A stretch of 64,000 bases of DNA from Lachnospiraceae bacterium (GTDB lineage: Bacteria; Bacillota; Clostridia; Lachnospirales; Lachnospiraceae). Location: contig CAAGFP010000108.1 of assembly GCA_900769175.1 (NCBI GenBank), positions 1 through 64,000 on the forward strand, written 5' to 3'. The notes under the pieces are model-generated. The model had not been told where the DNA came from and did not search any database. It saw only the letters and a program-made list of their open reading frames with translations. The translations under genes and the position numbers were made by a program. Below, piece by piece: positions 1-7,787 of this stretch (position 1 is its first letter; each line of letters begins with the position of its first letter).

Positions 1-31
1 ACTCTTTCCCTACACGACGCTCTTCCGATCT
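1..31. other. Illumina adapter remnant
   Basis: These 31 bases match the 3' part of the standard Illumina TruSeq read-1 adapter, including the blocks TTTCCCTACACGACGC and CTCTTCCGATCT. The match is recalled from general knowledge and was not computed. The reading frame of the helicase gene runs straight into it, so genomic sequence begins at about 32. This marks an untrimmed contig end, not biology. Confidence 0.97.
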
Positions 32-1157
32 TAATGGCTGTTACTTCATCTATTTCATGCTGAATAAATTCATTTACCTTTTCTCTGGTATATAATTCAT
101 CCTGCTTACTATCATCATCTGTTTCTATTTCATCATCATCAAAGAAACTAAGGAAGAAATCGATGCTTTCATCTGCTGATTCCGTTCTAGTTGTTTCCTT
201 TAAAATTTCAAGTCTTCCCTTTAGCACCTTAAAAGTCTCTGCAACTGCCATACTTGATGATGCAAGTAATTTTCTAATAACAGATGTAATAAGAGTTCTA
301 TGTGAATTTGGCAGCGCATATAAGATTTCCTTTTTCAGATAATTATTAATCATCACATAAAGTTCTATCTCCATTGGCGATAATTCAAAATCAATCGTCA
401 TCTCTTTACGCTCTGAAAACTGAATGTATTCTGCCACTTCTTTTCTAAGTGTTCTTTGTACAACAGGCTCTAAGCAAGCCTTCAAATCACTATAATCTTC
501 TCCACGCAAATATCTTTCTGAAAATACCGGCTTGCTATAAAAAATCTTGTCATCGATATATTGAACAAGACCATACATATCAAGTAAGGTATTCTGCATT
601 GGCGTTGCAGTTAATAAAATCTTTGGAATTCCTTTTGTTAATTCATATAGTGCATTGGCCATTTTTGATCCATTTTTATGAACATTTCTAAGCCTATGTG
701 CTTCATCAAATACACAGAAATCCCACGGTATTTTTGTAAACTCTGCTTTTCTCTTTGAGGCAAAATGATATGAAACAATAACAACTGCCTGTTTGCTCTT
801 TACCTTTGCCAAATAGTCATCCCAGTTTGAACTATCCACAATCAATGACTCAATATCAAATTTTTCCTCTAACTCAACCTGCCATTGCTTACGCAGGTTT
901 GATGGCATAATAATCAAAATCTTATTCTTACCACTACACAATAAATATTTAATAACTAATCCCGCTTCAATAGTTTTACCAAGACCTACTTCATCCGCGA
1001 GAATAGCTCCACCAAGTTCTAATGAAGATAACGCAAATGTGAATGCTTCAATCTGATGGGGATTGATATCGATATCAGCCATATGCAAACAACTATATGG
1101 ATTATTATTCAGTTCTTGTTGCTTTAATTCAGCATATGTACTTTCAACAATATTCAC
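32..1157 (-). CDS. SNF2-family helicase, truncated at contig end
   Basis: About 375 N-terminal residues of a superfamily 2 ATPase of the SNF2/RapA type; the C-terminal part is lost where the contig meets adapter. Visible motifs are I (ADEVGLGKT, near residue 55), II (FDEAH) and III (LLTATP), followed by an acidic stretch. The start is a GTG at 1157-1155 with an AGGAGG site at 1166-1171. It lies 17 bases after a C5 cytosine methyltransferase in the same direction, and an HTH gene precedes both. SNF2 helicases beside DNA methyltransferases occur in restriction-like and DISARM-like defence loci, so a DNA-translocating defence role is inferred. A nuclease domain, if any, would be in the missing part. 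The helicase family is clear; the exact system is not. Confidence 0.85.
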
Positions 1158-1174
1158 TTGCGAAACCTCCTGTC

Positions 1175-2446
1175 TTATTTTTCTAATTGCTCTTTTATTT
1201 TATCCGCGATTATTTTTGCCATCATCGGTGGAACTGCATTTCCAACTTGCACAAACTGCGAGGTTCTTGGTCCCTCAAAATAATAACTATCCGGAAATGA
1301 CTGTATTCTTGCAGCCTCTCTTACAGTAATAGATCTGTGTTGGTCTATATCCGGGTGAATAAAATAATGTCCATCTTTTGATAAGTGTGCCAATATGGTA
1401 TGGCAATAATCCATATCTCCTTCTACAACCTTAAATCTATCAACAAAGGATGTTCTATTCCTATGTGTCTTCAGTTCATCTGGCAAATCATCATATTTCA
1501 ATCTTTCATGCTTAGCATTCTCAAACCACAAATCGATTGTTCTTTTATATATCTCAATATCTTGGGCTGTATGTGGTCTTGCAATATGGCCTGTCAAAAC
1601 ATCAGATTTTACTCTGATTTCATTCTCCTTAACATATTTTCTTAGTCTACGCATATCGGACATCGTATGTTCTTCTGCCGATTCACCCGGAGTCAAAGTC
1701 GGTAAGTCCTTCAATAAGTCCCAAACTTCGGCATCACTATGGATTGTTTCAAATGATGGATATTCATATCCTGTACCTTTTAACCATCCAACAATAATTA
1801 CCCTTTTTCGACTCTGTAATACTCCAAAATCATGTGCATTAAGTTCATGATAATCTATCTCATATCCTACCTTACGCATATATTTCTGAAGATTCTTAAA
1901 TGCCTGTCCTCCACGTGCAGTTTTGATACCTGCTACATTTTCAAATACAAACATTCTTGGTTTATATTTATTCAGAAACTGAACATACATCTTATATAAT
2001 TCATTTCGTGGATCTTCTTCCATCGGCACAAGCATATGGCTACTTTGTGCTCTTCCAACCAATGAATATGCTTGGCATGGAGGACCTCCTATAATAACAT
2101 CCACTTGCTCGATTTCTTTCTCAGCTATAATGGTATCTATGGTTTGAAAAATACCTTTAATGGTTGATTCTGACATTTCTTTATTGATGACTGTCTTTAG
2201 CTCTTCATCTGGAATCAACTCTAATAATTGCTCTCGAGATATTTCGTTTCTCTCGTATTGATAATAGCTATCTAAGTTGTCATTTTCTTTCAAGTAATAA
2301 TAGGCAATTCTTGTTTCTATTGTCTTTGCCGCATGTTCGTTCATCTCTACATGTGCAATTGGTCTATAACCACTTTGAATGAAACCTTCGGACAGTCCTC
2401 CGGCACCAGCAAAGAGGTCGATATAGCTTAAACCGTTATCATTCAT
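1175..2446 (-). CDS. C5 cytosine-specific DNA methyltransferase
   Basis: This enzyme transfers a methyl group from S-adenosylmethionine to carbon 5 of cytosine in DNA. All main Dcm-family motifs are present in order: motif I DLFAGAGG (residues 10-17), motif IV GPPCQ with catalytic Cys124, motif VI ENV (169-171), motif VIII QSRKR, and a C-terminal QVGNAVPP. At 423 residues it is of normal length. About 60 residues between motifs I and IV form a family-specific insert. An AGGTAGGA site precedes the ATG. It sits between an HTH_26-type regulator and an SNF2 helicase, so it probably supplies the protective (self) modification of a restriction or defence system. Its target sequence cannot be read from the protein. 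Confidence 0.95.
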   Translation of the reverse strand: MNDNGLSYIDLFAGAGGLSEGFIQSGYRPIAHVEMNEHAAKTIETRIAYYYLKENDNLDSYYQYERNEISREQLLELIPDEELKTVINKEMSESTIKGIFQTIDTIIAEKEIEQVDVIIGGPPCQAYSLVGRAQSSHMLVPMEEDPRNELYKMYVQFLNKYKPRMFVFENVAGIKTARGGQAFKNLQKYMRKVGYEIDYHELNAHDFGVLQSRKRVIIVGWLKGTGYEYPSFETIHSDAEVWDLLKDLPTLTPGESAEEHTMSDMRRLRKYVKENEIRVKSDVLTGHIARPHTAQDIEIYKRTIDLWFENAKHERLKYDDLPDELKTHRNRTSFVDRFKVVEGDMDYCHTILAHLSKDGHYFIHPDIDQHRSITVREAARIQSFPDSYYFEGPRTSQFVQVGNAVPPMMAKIIADKIKEQLEK

Positions 2447-2486
2447 GGTTATCCTACCTTATCATCTCATATTTGCTGTCCAAAAA

Positions 2487-2732
2487 TCAGGACTCCAAAG
2501 ATTCCTCATGGATTTTTTTCTTCACATTTTCTAATTCAGTGAATTCCATGATATCTCCTATATTGCATTCTAATTCTGCACAGATTTTCTCTAAAATTGG
2601 CAATGCCACCATTTCCTCATTAGTCATTCTGGCCATGGTACTGCTGCTAATTTTTACAGTCTTGCACAGTTCACTTTTATTTATTTTTTTATCAATCATT
2701 AACTTCCATAAATTGTTGTATGATACTGCCAT
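2487..2732 (-). CDS. Cro/C1-type HTH regulator (HTH_26-like)
   Basis: An 81-residue protein that is essentially one helix-turn-helix domain of the HTH_26 type, with the typical opening MAVSYNNLWKLMIDK and the block CNIGDIMEF. The ATG at 2732 is chosen because ACGGAGGAAATT lies directly upstream; a longer frame starting at 2762 lacks such a site. It is the first gene of the methyltransferase-helicase operon, 40 bases before the methyltransferase. By analogy with controller proteins of restriction-modification systems it probably times expression of the operon and of itself. An inverted repeat beside its promoter could be the operator. Confidence 0.85.
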   Translation of the reverse strand: MAVSYNNLWKLMIDKKINKSELCKTVKISSSTMARMTNEEMVALPILEKICAELECNIGDIMEFTELENVKKKIHEESLES

Positions 2733-2779
2733 AATTTCCTCCGTACTGATATCAAAATACAATTATCCCATCTTATTTC

Positions 2780-2832
2780 ATTATAACCATAGCATCCTCA
2801 TTTGTAAAATACTTTATTTGATTTCTCAAATA
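2780..2832 (-). promoter_or_regulatory. Promoter and candidate operator of the HTH-methyltransferase-helicase operon
   Basis: On the minus strand TTTACA (2808-2803) and TATAAT (2785-2780) are separated by 17 bases, a near-ideal sigma-A promoter. Just upstream is the inverted repeat TATTTG-6-CAAATA (2815-2832), a plausible binding site for the HTH protein. The rest of the gene-free stretch 2833-3051 shows nothing else I can identify. Confidence 0.65.
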
Positions 2833-3051
2833 CAAATTACGACTTGTTACACTCTTCATTCGCAATAAAAGGCGCGGTCGTAAGATTACGTAAGGTGTAA
2901 TTTTAAATTCATCATTGAAATTCCGTCTTATCGCACCAGGAGCCTCGCAAAATAACTAATAGAAATGTTTAGTTTCATATGACCTTTTCATAATCTTATA
3001 TAAAACAATTCAGGTGCTACAGCCTATGCCATAGCACCCAAATCATTAACA

Positions 3052-5121
3052 CTATCGACTGTCCCTGTTTCGCACGACTCTCTTCTCTCGCATGCCAGCC
3101 TCATAAATATGGTCAAACACTTCATACCGCTTCTGCTGATCCATATCAACTCCAAGTCTGTCAATTTCCTTGTTAAACAACTTAATCCCAGCAAAATACT
3201 CCATATCTCCAAAGTCAAACGCCTCCGATAATATATCTGCCGAATATTCTGTAAGTCTACTCGAATCAATTCCAAGCAGTTCCAGCCTATCTACTATCTG
3301 TTCCGTTTGTACTTGGATAGCAGCTTCCGACTTCTGTTTCTCATAATAATCCGTCAAAAGCTTAGTCTCCTCATAAACAGAATCAAAACCTGTGTCCATA
3401 CCAATCTTTTCAAAATAAGTCCTAACCATCTCAAATGCTGCATCTGTTCCCTTGTCATCAAACGGATAACAACGTACTTTTTCAGCTACACTCATTCTCA
3501 TATAATCAGCCTTATCAGATGGTAATCTCACCGTTTCACCATACTCTCGAATATCCTCATTCTGCAAGCCAGGCTCGACACTCACATCCATCATATCAAT
3601 ATCTGTTTCTACAACGCTTTCAGCATCTGTAATAGCAGTCTTCCCAACAGTTTTAACACCTGTAACAGCAGTCTCTGCAAACGCTTCTGCCTCTGTTTCA
3701 AGCTCATTATCTACAATCGCTTCAAACTCCGGTTCCGTAATTACATCTGCTTCCACAGCATCATCCAAAGCAGTATTCTCTACTTCCACAACCTCCGGCA
3801 CTCGATAAGGATTTCCGGGCACTTCGTCTTTTTCAACATCTACCAAATCTACCATATCATCAACCGGTATCCGCATTTCCAATTCCGCCTCCATCAGACT
3901 CCCATCCCGCTCAAGGCACCGCTCCACCGCTTTCAACTTCTTTCGATTATCCTTCTTTTGAAGCTTAATCTGCTCCAAACGCTCCCGATAATCACCCTCT
4001 GATACTTCAAAGAATTCCAAATCTTGTGCAGTCTTGCATGACCTTTTCTGTAAAGCCCTGTCCCCGTACATTTCCTTCTGTGCCTTGCACAGTTCCTCAT
4101 CCACCTGTTGTAATCTCAGCTTCAAGCGGAACAAATCACCATATGACTTCACATCATACTTGACCAACACCAGATACTCTTCCTGAAGCTCATGCATTTT
4201 CCGTATCTGCTCATACAGATAAGCAGATTTATAAGTAAACCGCTTTTTCTCAGCCAGCCGCAAACGATACATCCTTGCATAGCACTTTCTCTGGTATGGT
4301 GTTAGAACAGCTTTTCTTACCGGCAGCAATGAAACAGTTCGATTTACAGGAGATGCAAGACTTGCGTCCCCATATCGAAACATAGCTTCCAGACTCTCTC
4401 TGCTCAAATCCTCCGAAATGGTATCCAGTCTTTTAAACTGCTTCATCTCCGGAACCTTCACAGCGATATGCTTGCCCTGTTTTACTTCAAAGCCCAGCTT
4501 CTCCAGAAGAAATATAAAATGCTCCATATTTTCTGCACTGATGGCACAAAACAAGGCATCCTGCTTGATCCATTTGGAAAATGCCTGCTCACGCTCCCAC
4601 TGTGGTCTTGCCATATTCTTCGGTTCCTTGCTGTATTCAGCCGGAGTGATATGCAGTCCGTATTCTTCACAGAGCTTATTGGTAATGGGCTGGAATTTAT
4701 ATTTCCAGTCACCATCCCGGCACTGAAACTTGTATCCGGTCACCATGTTTACACTGTTTATTATGATGTGGGCATGAAGATGTTCCCTGTCTGTATGGAC
4801 AGCCACCACCGCCTCATATTCACCTGCAAATGCCTCCCCGGCAAACCGCATTGCAATATCATACATAATCTCCGGTGTTCCCTCTCCGGGTTTTAGGGAT
4901 ATTACAAAATGATATCCTTGCCTTCCGCCGGTTTTGCCAAACATCCGCTTTGTCGCCTTCATCTGTCGGTAAGCCATCTCCGGCAGGCAGTTGATACCGC
5001 CTGCCAGATTTGCCTCCCCAAGCTTTTTCGGTTGTAAAATATAGTTGATGGAATGCTCCAGATGAATGTCTATTCGAGCCTTGCTGCTTGCCTTCATATG
5101 CATCATCTTGGTTATTGCCAC
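3052..5121 (-). CDS. MobA-type relaxase (MobP-like)
   Basis: A 689-residue relaxase that would nick the element's oriT and lead the transferred strand into a recipient. The N-terminal ~180 residues are the relaxase domain, with the metal-binding histidine cluster HTDREHLHAHIIINSVN near residue 110 and an upstream HFVISLKPGEG block. The middle is highly charged and helical, and residues of roughly 420-520 are very rich in Glu, Asp, Ala and Val. The start is a GTG at 5121 with AGGAGGTG upstream, overlapping the end of mobC by 10 bases, so the two are translationally coupled. Nicking at the hairpins upstream of mobC is inferred. Confidence 0.92.
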   Translation of the reverse strand: MAITKMMHMKASSKARIDIHLEHSINYILQPKKLGEANLAGGINCLPEMAYRQMKATKRMFGKTGGRQGYHFVISLKPGEGTPEIMYDIAMRFAGEAFAGEYEAVVAVHTDREHLHAHIIINSVNMVTGYKFQCRDGDWKYKFQPITNKLCEEYGLHITPAEYSKEPKNMARPQWEREQAFSKWIKQDALFCAISAENMEHFIFLLEKLGFEVKQGKHIAVKVPEMKQFKRLDTISEDLSRESLEAMFRYGDASLASPVNRTVSLLPVRKAVLTPYQRKCYARMYRLRLAEKKRFTYKSAYLYEQIRKMHELQEEYLVLVKYDVKSYGDLFRLKLRLQQVDEELCKAQKEMYGDRALQKRSCKTAQDLEFFEVSEGDYRERLEQIKLQKKDNRKKLKAVERCLERDGSLMEAELEMRIPVDDMVDLVDVEKDEVPGNPYRVPEVVEVENTALDDAVEADVITEPEFEAIVDNELETEAEAFAETAVTGVKTVGKTAITDAESVVETDIDMMDVSVEPGLQNEDIREYGETVRLPSDKADYMRMSVAEKVRCYPFDDKGTDAAFEMVRTYFEKIGMDTGFDSVYEETKLLTDYYEKQKSEAAIQVQTEQIVDRLELLGIDSSRLTEYSADILSEAFDFGDMEYFAGIKLFNKEIDRLGVDMDQQKRYEVFDHIYEAGMREKRVVRNRDSR

Positions 5122-5459
5122 CTGTTCACCACCTCCTGTAATAAATCCTTTATCTGCTCAAGCAGATGATTTCCCGTCCGCATGGTGCTGTCAAAGACAT
5201 AGCCACACCCGTTGGCAGTTCTTGTCATCTGGTTGTAATTGTTGCAAAGACTGGAAATCTGACTGATTAGATTCCGTCTGTCATAAGCAAGCGTTGTATC
5301 TACTCTTCCACCATGAGTAATCAGATATCTTACATAATCCGATAATTTCATGTTGTTGGCTTTGGCATCATACTCTGCCTGCTCCCGTTCCTCATCCGAC
5401 AAGCGGATGGTAAAATTCTTCCTTGGTTCTATCAATTGTCCTCTTCGTCCTATAAGCAA
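5112..5459 (-). CDS. MobC-like relaxosome protein (ribbon-helix-helix)
   Basis: A 115-residue protein beginning with a ribbon-helix-helix type segment (FTIRLSDEEREQAEYDAK, then a helix containing LSDYVRYLIT), followed by a C-terminal helical region, as in MobC accessory proteins. These bind oriT and help the relaxase open it. It lies directly downstream of three hairpins and overlaps mobA by 10 bases. At 115 residues it is typical for the family. Confidence 0.85.
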   Translation of the reverse strand: MLIGRRGQLIEPRKNFTIRLSDEEREQAEYDAKANNMKLSDYVRYLITHGGRVDTTLAYDRRNLISQISSLCNNYNQMTRTANGCGYVFDSTMRTGNHLLEQIKDLLQEVVNRWQ

Positions 5460-5543
5460 TCCCTTCTTTCGTTTCTTTCTTTATCCGTCATTGGAAGTTC
5501 CCGTAAGGTACCCTGTTTCCAAAACTTGTGTAGAGAGAATTTG

Positions 5544-5636
5544 CCAGATACGTAAAACGCCATGCGTTTTACAGAATCTGGTTAGGGGGAGCAAAATCCC
5601 CCTAAGACCCTCTACATATATGCCCCATTCGGGGCA
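5544..5636. other. Candidate oriT with three consecutive hairpins
   Basis: Three inverted repeats lie in 93 bases upstream of mobC. The first pairs 5544-5560 with 5564-5581: GTAAAACGC / GCGTTTTAC inside CCAGAT / ATCTGG. The second is a perfect 9-base pair of arms, TTAGGGGGA (5582-5590) and TCCCCCTAA (5597-5605). The third is TGCCCC (5621-5626) and GGGGCA (5631-5636). Origins of transfer commonly lie upstream of the mobilization genes and contain such repeats; the nick position is not determined here. Confidence 0.55.
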
Positions 5637-5674
5637 ATTATTTGTAATATCAGCTGTACTACTAGCTCCCATCT

Positions 5675-5751
5675 GTATTACTGTCGGTATTACCATAAAA
5701 TAACCTGTATCACACCCGGTATTACTTTTTATAACCTTTGTAATACCCGGT
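5675..5751. repeat. GTATTAC repeat cluster with near-perfect inverted repeat
   Basis: GTATTAC occurs at 5675-5681, 5687-5693 and 5719-5725, and its reverse complement at 5740-5746. The last two are part of arms ACCCGGTATTAC (5714-5725) and GTAATACCCGGT (5740-5751), which pair at 11 of 12 positions. The cluster lies between the stop of the ParR-like gene and the candidate oriT. It could be a binding site for that DNA-binding protein or part of the transfer origin. Confidence 0.5.
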
Positions 5752-5782
5752 GTATTAACTTCTTATGACCTACTTGCTACAG

Positions 5783-6229
5783 TTACGTCAAAAACGACAT
5801 CGCATAATCCGCAATATCATCATCCAATATCTCCAAAGACTCTTCAGAAACTTTGAAATTATCTTCACTTTCTCCCAGTGTTGTCTGCGATATCTCATGT
5901 GATATTAGATTATCATTCTGCATTACAGCCAGACCTTTCACTTGCTCCTCGACAATCAGCTTCACTGCATTAATAATCCGGTCTGCTTCTCCAGACATTG
6001 CATTCTGGATTGCCTCTCTCTGGGCATTCAACTCACAAACAAGACGCTTTTCACTCTCATCCTGCTTTATGCCTTGAACCACCCTTATCAACGCACTTTT
6101 TATAAACTTGCTCTTATCTCCAAAACAGGGTTCTATGGCACCTCCGGTTAAAAAACTCCAGATTTCCATATCCTCTTCCCTGTTCAGGTTGAGACGGAAG
6201 CTGACTGTCACACTGTCACCACGTGCCAT
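5783..6229 (-). CDS. ParR-like DNA-binding protein of the mobile element
   Basis: A 148-residue protein with an N-terminal segment (VTVSFRLNLNREEDMEIW, then KSKFIKSALIRVV) that resembles the ribbon-helix-helix domain of ParR/StbB centromere-binding proteins. The C-terminal half is helical and acidic. The ATG at 6229 is preceded by AAAGGAGG; a longer frame starting upstream lacks such support. No ParM-type ATPase is visible nearby, so a full partition system is not shown. It may serve maintenance of the excised circle, or accompany the relaxosome, since repeated GTATTAC sites lie just downstream. The fold assignment is moderate and the function is inferred. Confidence 0.5.
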   Translation of the reverse strand: MARGDSVTVSFRLNLNREEDMEIWSFLTGGAIEPCFGDKSKFIKSALIRVVQGIKQDESEKRLVCELNAQREAIQNAMSGEADRIINAVKLIVEEQVKGLAVMQNDNLISHEISQTTLGESEDNFKVSEESLEILDDDIADYAMSFLT

Positions 6230-6358
6230 GCTGCCTCCTTTCCGGTTTCCAAGGTTCATGTGCTTCAGATATCTTTTGATTGCAGCAGCCAAATGCTTTT
6301 GCTATAATGTATTTGCGAGATACATAGCGAAGCTTTGGCTTTGCAACCAAGTCCTTTC

Positions 6359-6637
6359 CTAATCGGATTGGACTTTTTCTTTTGTCTGATAGCCGCACTT
6401 CTCAGCCACCATGCCGGCTTTCTGTGTCAGGTCATCACCCGGATTGTAGTAATCTGCATATCCGTAAATCTTCTGTTCAAAATATTTACGGGGGCATTTC
6501 CCACGCATGGTATAGAACCCTCGAGCATCCAGTTCGGCATTGTATGTCTTAATAACTGCGTATGCCTTTGTCATACCAACTCCCAGAATCTGACTGACTT
6601 CCTTTGCATCAATAAATGCTTCCTTTGTTGTTATCAT
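6359..6637 (-). CDS. Excisionase-like helix-turn-helix protein
   Basis: A 92-residue protein with a MerR/excisionase-type winged HTH near its N terminus (FIDAKEVSQILGVGMTKAYAVIKTYN), followed by a basic segment. AAAGGAGGAGCTGT precedes the ATG. Small proteins of this kind are found in clostridial and enterococcal mobilizable elements next to the repressor and integrase, where they direct excision or control the mob genes. It is the first gene of the leftward transcript toward mobC and mobA and is driven by a strong promoter facing away from the repressor. Confidence 0.65.
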   Translation of the reverse strand: MITTKEAFIDAKEVSQILGVGMTKAYAVIKTYNAELDARGFYTMRGKCPRKYFEQKIYGYADYYNPGDDLTQKAGMVAEKCGYQTKEKVQSD

Positions 6638-6670
6638 ACAGCTCCTCCTTTCTATTAAATTTGTATTACC

Positions 6671-6882
6671 GATACGAATTTGAAACCTTCTGTTAAATCA
6701 TTCAAGTTATAATCCGTATTTTTAGTTCGTGTTTAATCATAATACATCTTTCAAAACATGTCAATGGATTTTTATAAAAATACGCACTTGCAATTCGTAT
6801 TTGTTCATGGTATAGTATTTATAACGTTACAAATCAGTTACTTTTTGGTACGGATTTCTTGGTTTTACGCAAAATACGAATC
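6671..6882. promoter_or_regulatory. Divergent promoters with repeated ATACGAAT operator-like sites
   Basis: Leftward promoter (minus strand): TTGACA at 6764-6759, 17 bases, TATGAT at 6741-6736. Rightward promoter (plus strand): TTGCAA at 6788-6793, 17 bases, TATAGT at 6811-6816. The half-site ATACGAAT, or its complement or a one-base variant, recurs at about 6672-6679, 6712-6719, 6793-6800, 6848-6855 and 6874-6881. One copy lies in the spacer of the rightward promoter. The arrangement resembles a phage-type switch between repressor and excisionase genes. Confidence 0.65.
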
Positions 6883-6924
6883 AAAACAACTGAACAGTAA
6901 CAGTAATAAAAGGAAGGTGATGAT

Positions 6925-7599
6925 ATGGCTTTATCAGATGACCAGCGTTTTGCCATGTATACCGCAGAGGAAATCGGTAATGCAATTAAGAAACGCCGCA
7001 GACAGTTAAAGATAACGCAGAAAGAATTTGCCCAAAGACTTGATAAGTCGGAGCGTACCATTCAAAAATACGAATCCGGCGAAATCACCATGAAGATTGA
7101 TTTAATCAAACAGGTGGCTGATGAACTGGATATTCCGTGGCAGGAGCTTCTGGAAGCAAAGTCTGATAAGATTGGTATCGTATCCGCAGAAGAGGATTTT
7201 CCGGCTTATCGCTTTCATAACCTGTCAGACGTTATCAATGCATTATTTACAATAACGGAGATTAAAGATATTGCATTCCAGCTCTCCTGCACCAAACCCC
7301 CGGAAAATCCCGAGTGGACTTCAGCCCTCATGGTTGACGGCAAAGGAAGCGGAATCTATAATGCAGACTTCTGTCTCTTTATGGAAAACTGGATGAATAA
7401 GCTTGCTGCTTTACAAAGCGGTTCCATAAGTCAAGAGCAGTTTGATACTTGGAAAAGAGAAACTTTGGAATATTATTCTGACAGCTTCTTCTCTGATTTC
7501 AGTTCACAGAGAGAAAAGGTAAAAAAGAGCAAAGGAGTAAAGAAGAAACCTGATTATTCAACCATTCAGATTGTTTCTACCAAAGAAGAGGATAACTAA
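6925..7599 (+). CDS. XRE/C1-type repressor of the mobile element
   Basis: A 224-residue regulator. Residues ~14-70 form an XRE helix-turn-helix (IGNAIKKRRRQLKITQKEFA, then DKSERTIQKYESGE). The remaining ~150 residues have no peptidase (LexA/CI Ser-Lys) signature that I can recognise. AAGGAAGGTGATGAT precedes the ATG. It is transcribed away from the excisionase-like gene, across a region holding five ATACGAAT-type sites that are good operator candidates. It probably represses excision and mobilization, but its inducing signal is unknown. Confidence 0.8.
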   Translation: MALSDDQRFAMYTAEEIGNAIKKRRRQLKITQKEFAQRLDKSERTIQKYESGEITMKIDLIKQVADELDIPWQELLEAKSDKIGIVSAEEDFPAYRFHNLSDVINALFTITEIKDIAFQLSCTKPPENPEWTSALMVDGKGSGIYNADFCLFMENWMNKLAALQSGSISQEQFDTWKRETLEYYSDSFFSDFSSQREKVKKSKGVKKKPDYSTIQIVSTKEEDN

Positions 7600-7712
7600 A
7601 ATCCTCAATAATATTTGAAAAAATGTAGATTATATCATAGCCTTTGGAAACATGCACCCAAAACCATAATTTTCAGGTCAGGTGCGATACATACCGCAAT
7701 CACGCGGTTCTA

Positions 7713-7756
7713 CTTTAGAACATTATCCGATGCAAGATTTTCGGACAATTCTAAAG
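7713..7756 (+). promoter_or_regulatory. Inverted repeat in the integrase leader
   Basis: CTTTAGAACATTATCCGA (7713-7730) faces TCGGACAATTCTAAAG (7741-7756). The arms match outside a two-base insertion and one substitution, so the mRNA leader of the integrase can fold into a stem-loop ending about 30 bases before the start codon. It could attenuate integrase expression or bind a regulator. The remaining part of 7600-7787 shows nothing further. Confidence 0.45.
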
Positions 7757-7787
7757 ATACTTACATTTTACAAAGGAGATGATGTTT

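Noticed and set aside
32..3050. Left attachment site of the mobile element
   Set aside because: No copy of the guaA end was found by eye on either strand, so the left end is likely outside the window.
5481..5696. 71-residue frame across the candidate oriT
   Set aside because: Lies in non-coding repeats and hairpins, with no ribosome site.
6216..6398. 60-residue frame between the ParR-like and excisionase-like genes
   Set aside because: It overlaps both neighbours, has no ribosome site and shows no recognisable domain.
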